Source of the DNA: RGIG1681 sp045596905
GTDB lineage: Bacteria; Bacillota; Clostridia; Christensenellales; UBA1242
Length of the DNA stretch: 26,398 nucleotides
Reading direction: 5' to 3'
Assembly (NCBI GenBank): GCA_045596905.1
Contig: JAZODG010000018.1
Location: 1-26,398 of the forward strand
Under the pieces are notes generated by a model. The model searched no databases. It was not told the DNA's origin and was given only the letters and a program-made list of their open reading frames with translations. How positions within the stretch are numbered: position 1 is the first letter of the stretch; the number at the start of each line of letters is the position of its first letter. Both the position numbers and the translations under genes were made by a program. Positions 22,982 through 26,398 of the stretch are shown piece by piece.

Positions 22982-24284
22982 CATTGATTCACAAGCACTT
23001 AAAAATGACAAGTTTCTTGATTCGATTGATTCAAAAACAAGTGCTATATTTGAAAAAATCTATATAGTGCTAGCATTTTGGTTGGTGCTTTCTCCACTTG
23101 GTGCCAGTTTGTTTGCTCTTGTTGGGCTTAAGCTTGAGCTTTTAACTCAAGGCATTATGATTGGTATATTTTTTGGCGTAACATGGTTTATTCAGTTTGC
23201 ATTCAATTTGACAAAAATCAGGTTTAAAAAGCCAGACCTTTTTCAGATATTTGCAATGGTGTCAGGGGTTTTGCTTTTGGTGTCTCTGCTTGTTTCAGGG
23301 GTTGATGACTATAACTATATTTTAAAGTATTTCAGCTATATTATGGCATTTTTGTTATTTGTTAAGGTTGATAAAAAGTACTTTAAGCTTATTTTGTTTG
23401 TGTTTATCATTGAAATGTCAGTCGATTCAATTTTTGGTTTGATTGATGCCAAAAACAAATGGTTTCCGGGCTTTACAAACACTCCATACTGTTTGTCAAT
23501 GCAGTTTATGAATCCAAACTATTCAGCATATTCAATTGTGGGTGTGATTGGTTTTTGTTTATATTTCTTCTTGGTTGAAGAAAAATTATGGAAACAGATT
23601 GTGCTTGGCGTGTGCTTTGTTATCATGAATGTGTTCTTGTTTATAAATGGAACATTTGTTGCAGAAACAGCTTTGTTTTTGATTGAAATTGCATTGCTTG
23701 TTTATTATTGGATAAAAAACAAAAAATGTCCTTATTGGATATGGGGAGCTATTGGGGTGTCGCTTGTTTGCAGTTGTTTTTGCATTCCGGGGATATCATC
23801 ATCATATGCTCCATATATGGTTGAAGGAGTGGCTATTATTGATGACCAGCTGGGCACAAACTTCTTGGAGTTCTTCACAAAGTTGTTTACGTCTAGTGGC
23901 GATGGAATGTCAACAGTGACTGGTGCAGACGGAAGGGGAAGGAAAGAACTTGTTGCTATGGCTTTGGAGCTTTGCACTGGAGACGCAAAAACACTATTTT
24001 TTGGAAAGGGACTTGGTTATTGTTTGGAACTAAGAGTTCACAATTTGTTCTTGTGGCTCTGGCTTGATTTTGGAATCTTATTTGCAATTTCGTTCTATGC
24101 TCTTGCAGTGTCACTTATTGTCATGTTTGCAAAAAGCAAAAATAAATCAAAAACATTCATCTTTTTAATGGTTACATGCATGTATTTGTTTATGTATAAC
24201 TTCGGAGTGTTCGATTTTTCGTTTTTGTTCTTTATGGTGTTTTATTCAATGCTATACAGCAAAACAAAATCAAATATGGTTTAA
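22968..24284 (+). CDS. O-antigen ligase/polymerase-like membrane protein (copy 2)
   Basis: 438 residues, many membrane helices. It is a clear paralogue of the preceding protein: FE(R/K)I..VLAF...LSP near the start, KKP(N/D)LFQIFAM, YWIKNKKCP in the middle, and RVHNLFLWLWLDFG replacing VHNVYLQMLLEIG near the end. The ATG at 22968 is taken because AGAAGGTG lies just upstream and the N-terminus then matches copy 1; a longer form would overlap copy 1 by over 100 bases. It lacks copy 1's charged tail. A terminator follows. Confidence 0.83.
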   Translation: MEQNNIDSQALKNDKFLDSIDSKTSAIFEKIYIVLAFWLVLSPLGASLFALVGLKLELLTQGIMIGIFFGVTWFIQFAFNLTKIRFKKPDLFQIFAMVSGVLLLVSLLVSGVDDYNYILKYFSYIMAFLLFVKVDKKYFKLILFVFIIEMSVDSIFGLIDAKNKWFPGFTNTPYCLSMQFMNPNYSAYSIVGVIGFCLYFFLVEEKLWKQIVLGVCFVIMNVFLFINGTFVAETALFLIEIALLVYYWIKNKKCPYWIWGAIGVSLVCSCFCIPGISSSYAPYMVEGVAIIDDQLGTNFLEFFTKLFTSSGDGMSTVTGADGRGRKELVAMALELCTGDAKTLFFGKGLGYCLELRVHNLFLWLWLDFGILFAISFYALAVSLIVMFAKSKNKSKTFIFLMVTCMYLFMYNFGVFDFSFLFFMVFYSMLYSKTKSNMV

Positions 24285-24289
24285 AAATA

Positions 24290-24320
24290 AAAGGTCTTAA
24301 CAATTTGTTAAGGCCTTTTT
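24290..24320 (+). terminator. intrinsic terminator of the glycan cluster
   Basis: A 12-bp stem (24290-24301 with 24307-24318, one G-T pair) with a 5-base loop and a T-run. Confidence 0.9.
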
Positions 24321-24343
24321 GCATGAAGTGAACATTATCACAA

Positions 24344-24349
24344 TATAAT
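24344..24349 (+). promoter_or_regulatory. -10 box of dapB, leaderless arrangement
   Basis: A perfect TATAAT ending six bases before the dapB ATG (24356), so the predicted first base of the transcript is the A of the ATG. There is no Shine-Dalgarno in the gap. The only -35-like hexamer is TTGCAT (24319-24324) at 19 bases. Confidence 0.62.
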
Positions 24350-24355
24350 AGTTGT

Positions 24356-25000
24356 ATGAATATTGCAATTATCGGAAGCAAAGGAAGAATGGGACAGGTG
24401 TTGTGCTCAAAACTTAAAGAAAAACACGATGTGATTGAAGTTGAAAAAGGTGAGAGCTTAAACAAATGTTATGATGCAGAGATACTAATAGATTTTTCAA
24501 CAGGCAGAAATTCTGCTGAAACAGCAACATGGTGTTTGGGCAACAAGAAAAAACTGATTATTGGGGCAACGGGGCAGACACAGGGAGAGCTTAAAAAAAT
24601 TATGTCAGCCAGCAAGTTTGTTCCAGTTGTTATGGCAGGGAATTTCTCTTTGGGTGTGGCAAGAATCAAAGCGTGTTTAGAGAAGCTTATTGACGATAAA
24701 ACTGAGTCAGTTGTGATTTTTGAAAAACACCACAAATCAAAAGTTGACAAGCCTAGTGGCACAGCCCTTGAACTCAAAGATAAAATCACTGAAATACATG
24801 GTCAAAAACCTGAAGTTTTGTCGCTTCGTGGTGGTGAAGAAATTGGCACACATGAGATTAGTTTTTATTATGAAAGTGAAGTTATAAAGGTTAGTCATCA
24901 GGCATTTTCACGGGGTGCGTTTGTGAGTGGAGTTGAATATGCTATTGAGTTTTTGAGCCAGTGTGATGAAGCTGGACTATATGAATTTAATAAAATTTAG
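24356..25000 (+). CDS. dapB: 4-hydroxy-tetrahydrodipicolinate reductase
   Basis: 214 residues, matching the short Thermotoga-like form rather than the roughly 270 of E. coli. DapB reduces 4-hydroxy-tetrahydrodipicolinate with NAD(P)H in the diaminopimelate-lysine pathway, needed for peptidoglycan and for spore dipicolinate. It has the nucleotide motif GSKGRMGQ (7-14), IDFST, GATGQTQ, and the catalytic EKHHKSKVDKPSGTA (near 123-137) with the His-His, Lys and PSGTA substrate contacts. It stands alone, away from dapA in this window. The start aligns with family starts. Confidence 0.96.
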   Translation: MNIAIIGSKGRMGQVLCSKLKEKHDVIEVEKGESLNKCYDAEILIDFSTGRNSAETATWCLGNKKKLIIGATGQTQGELKKIMSASKFVPVVMAGNFSLGVARIKACLEKLIDDKTESVVIFEKHHKSKVDKPSGTALELKDKITEIHGQKPEVLSLRGGEEIGTHEISFYYESEVIKVSHQAFSRGAFVSGVEYAIEFLSQCDEAGLYEFNKI

Positions 25001-25023
25001 TCAAAAATCATTTGGGTTTTAGT

Positions 25024-25052
25024 TTGACAGAACTTGGCTGAAAATGTAATAA
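25024..25052 (+). promoter_or_regulatory. promoter of the four-helix membrane protein gene
   Basis: TTGACA (25024-25029), a 17-base spacer and a weak TAATAA (25047-25052). AGGAGG follows seven bases later (25060-25065), giving a leader of about 16 nt. Confidence 0.5.
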
Positions 25053-25075
25053 TATTGATAGGAGGGTATGATTTT

Positions 25076-25594
25076 ATGGCAAAGAAAAAAACAAATTCAA
25101 AAAAATCATTTAGTTTAAATCAAATCATGTCTGTCGTGGCAATCGTTTTGGGCGTTGTTGCACTTGCAATGATGTTTGTAACAACTGTTAACGTTCCAGC
25201 AACAGACCTTGGAGTTCTTGGAACTGTTGAATACGAAGGCTATACAGGTTTGAATGTTGCTTTTGGTTACAGCGAAAATGATGTTGCAATTTTATCATTC
25301 TCATTCATGGCACTTTTGCCATATGTAATGGTTCTTGCAGGTATTGTTTTGACAGCACTCAACACATTTGGCAAAAAATCAAGCAGATTGTTTGACGATA
25401 TTGCTGGTGGCTTGTTGCTTGTTGCTGGCGTAATGTTCTTCATGATGCCAAACTTTATGGTATTCGCTGATAACATCGCTGCAAAAGTTGTTGCTGAACT
25501 TGACTTTAAGATTGTTATTGGTGCTATTGTTGCAGCAGTTTCATCACTTGTTGCTGGTGTTGCAATGTTTGCAAAAACATTTTTAAAGAAATAA
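25076..25594 (+). CDS. four-helix membrane protein of unknown function
   Basis: 172 residues from the ATG at 25076, nine bases after AGGAGGG; a second ATG at 25068 is out of frame and too close to the site. A basic N-terminus (AKKKTNSKKS) leads to four membrane helices (about 16-38, 71-98, 108-130 and 142-166) and a KKT-like basic end. A Gly/Thr/Tyr-containing loop follows helix 1 and would lie outside. I recognise no family or catalytic motif. It has its own promoter and terminator. Confidence 0.75.
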   Translation: MAKKKTNSKKSFSLNQIMSVVAIVLGVVALAMMFVTTVNVPATDLGVLGTVEYEGYTGLNVAFGYSENDVAILSFSFMALLPYVMVLAGIVLTALNTFGKKSSRLFDDIAGGLLLVAGVMFFMMPNFMVFADNIAAKVVAELDFKIVIGAIVAAVSSLVAGVAMFAKTFLKK

Positions 25595-25601
25595 AGAAGT
25601 G

Positions 25602-25636
25602 AAAGTGTTGGCTGAATAGCTAACACTTTTTCTTTT
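25602..25636 (+). terminator. intrinsic terminator
   Basis: An 11-bp stem (25602-25612 with 25619-25629, one G-T pair), a 6-base loop and a T-rich tail. Confidence 0.88.
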
Positions 25637-25707
25637 GTTTAAAATTTTCCTGTAAAATCTTTTGATTTTGTCAAATAATATTTTTTGTAAAATTTTGATA
25701 AAATTTA

Positions 25708-25736
25708 TTGACAAATGGGTAAGTGTTTGTTATTAT
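25708..25736 (+). promoter_or_regulatory. tRNA operon promoter
   Basis: TTGACA (25708-25713), a 17-base spacer and TATTAT (25731-25736), close to consensus. The expected start is near 25743, about 25 bases before the first tRNA. Confidence 0.78.
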
Positions 25737-25767
25737 ATAGGAGCGTTTTGAAATAAAGGCACTATAT

Positions 25768-25844
25768 GGGGGTATAGCTCAGCTGGCTAGAGCGCCTGCC
25801 TTGCAAGCAGGAGGTCATCGGTTCGATTCCGATTATCTCCACCA
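25768..25844 (+). tRNA. tRNA-Ala (anticodon TGC)
   Basis: A complete 77-base cloverleaf with encoded CCA. The acceptor arm GGGGGTA pairs with TATCTCC, with two G-T pairs. The anticodon loop CTTGCAA gives TGC between CCTGC and GCAGG. The T loop is TTCGATT. D-arm GCTC/GAGC is present. Confidence 0.97.
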
Positions 25845-25847
25845 TAT

Positions 25848-25924
25848 AGGACTGTAGCTCAGTTGGTTAGAGCACCACCCTGATAAGGTGGGGGTCGGAG
25901 GTCCGAGTCCTCTCAGTCCTACCA
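25848..25924 (+). tRNA. tRNA-Ile (anticodon GAT)
   Basis: A complete 77-base cloverleaf with encoded CCA. The acceptor arm AGGACTG pairs with CAGTCCT, which sets the first base at A25848. The anticodon loop CTGATAA gives GAT between CCACC and GGTGG. Only three bases separate it from tRNA-Ala, so both come from one transcript. Confidence 0.97.
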
Positions 25925-25933
25925 TAGTATAAC

Positions 25934-25966
25934 AAAATCGGACCACTATTGGTTCGATTTTATTTT
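25934..25966 (+). terminator. terminator of the tRNA operon
   Basis: An 11-bp stem (25934-25944 with 25951-25961, one G-T pair) and a T-rich tail, ten bases after the tRNA-Ile CCA. Confidence 0.82.
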
Positions 25967-25969
25967 AAG

Positions 25970-25998
25970 AAAAAAGACCTAATATTAGGTCTTTTTTT
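25970..25998. terminator. bidirectional terminator before the DUF2971-like gene
   Basis: A perfect palindrome with 12-bp arms (25970-25981 with 25986-25997) and core GACCTA, A-run on the left and T-run on the right. It serves the minus-strand gene whose stop codon it touches and backs up the tRNA terminator. Confidence 0.88.
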
Positions 25999-26398
25999 AA
26001 TTTCTATAAGGAATATTTGATTTAAAAATATTCTCAGAGCCGATGTTTAAACCATTTTTAGCAAGTAAGATATTTAAACCGTCTTTTGTTGTATTGTTTG
26101 TTGGTCCTAGTGTGATTGTTTTTAATCCAAGACTATTTAGTGGAATTTCTTTAAATAAAACCAATTCGCCATTTCGAACACGAACATCAACATCTTTAAT
26201 TGTCTCTTGTTGTATAGCTGTTGTGTTAGAAAAAATCTGACAATTATTCAAATTGAAGATTAATCTTGTTTCATCTTCTGATTCATAATCACAAGTTTTG
26301 AATTTTGGCCAATAATGTACTAATTCTTTTATAATATCAAATCGATATTGTTTCAATTCTTGAATTTTTTTTAATTCATACATATTTTTTATTTTGTC
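25997..26398 (-). CDS. DUF2971-like protein, C-terminal part (5' end outside window)
   Basis: The frame runs open through the right edge, so the visible ATG at 26383 is probably internal. About 133 residues are seen. The segment CDYESEDETRLIF, then LGLKTITLGPTNN, and the end FKSNIPYR match the C-terminal pattern of DUF2971 proteins (YexExExR, I..GP, and K..IPYR), whose full length is usually 250-300 residues. Function is unknown. It lies convergent with the tRNA pair, a common place for accessory genes. The assignment rests on short motifs. Confidence 0.6.
   Translation of the reverse strand, partial: DKIKNMYELKKIQELKQYRFDIIKELVHYWPKFKTCDYESEDETRLIFNLNNCQIFSNTTAIQQETIKDVDVRVRNGELVLFKEIPLNSLGLKTITLGPTNNTTKDGLNILLAKNGLNIGSENIFKSNIPYRN

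Noticed and set aside
25817..25961. Shared GGTTCGATT in the tRNA-Ala T arm and the tRNA terminator, as an att-like repeat
   Set aside because: Only about nine bases match and the second copy is explained as one arm of a terminator hairpin.
1..26398. CRISPR array, insertion sequence, integrase or prophage genes
   Set aside because: No regularly spaced direct repeats, transposase or integrase motifs, or phage structural genes were seen anywhere in the window.

Overview
The window is AT-rich bacterial DNA, read with the standard bacterial code, with AGGAG-type ribosome binding sites and many A/T-flanked intrinsic terminators. It looks like the chromosome of a low-GC Gram-positive (Bacillota, Clostridia-like) organism. 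Supporting genes are yabP-yabQ-divIC (the end of the Bacillus/Clostridium sporulation and division cluster), recD2, a clostridial-type rubrerythrin and a FeoB-associated Cys-rich protein. yabP and yabQ imply a spore-forming ancestry. The species cannot be named from the sequence alone.

Layout. 1-4169: a tightly coupled operon, cut by the left edge, of a UvrD/Rep-like SF1 helicase (C-terminal part), a coiled-coil protein, a membrane-anchored beta-helix protein with GLUG-like repeats, and a small two-helix membrane protein. I know of no described system with this composition, and it is the main candidate for something new. 4201-5381: a PgpC-like HAD phosphatase and rubrerythrin. 5427-6988 (minus): thymidylate kinase and a YibQ-type divergent polysaccharide deacetylase. 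7082-10252: recD2, yabP, yabQ and divIC. 10278-11441 (minus): a DUF5698-like membrane protein and a membrane-anchored XRE regulator. 11663-14072: GT8 glycosyltransferase, PlsC-type acyltransferase and a CrtO-like acyltransferase, which suggests a glycolipid-building operon. It is divergent from the XRE gene, and two palindromes lie between them. 14281-16651: feoA, feoB and a small Cys-rich Feo protein, for ferrous iron uptake. 16781-19645: a MacB-like ABC ATPase-permease fusion. 19806-24284: GT32, GT4 and two tandem paralogous O-antigen ligase/polymerase-like membrane proteins, a surface glycan cluster. 24356-25594: dapB and a four-helix membrane protein. 25768-25924: tRNA-Ala(TGC) and tRNA-Ile(GAT). 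The right edge cuts a minus-strand DUF2971-like gene.

How the genes relate. Much of the window serves the envelope: glycosyltransferases, acyltransferases, polymerase/ligase proteins, a deacetylase, an ABC exporter and dapB for peptidoglycan and lysine. Iron and oxidative-stress functions (feo, rubrerythrin) and housekeeping DNA functions (tmk, recD2) lie between them. A recurring regulatory feature is very short 5' leaders. In at least six genes a -10 box lies 5-7 nt before the Shine-Dalgarno, so transcripts should begin at or next to the ribosome binding site. dapB and probably recD2 look leaderless.
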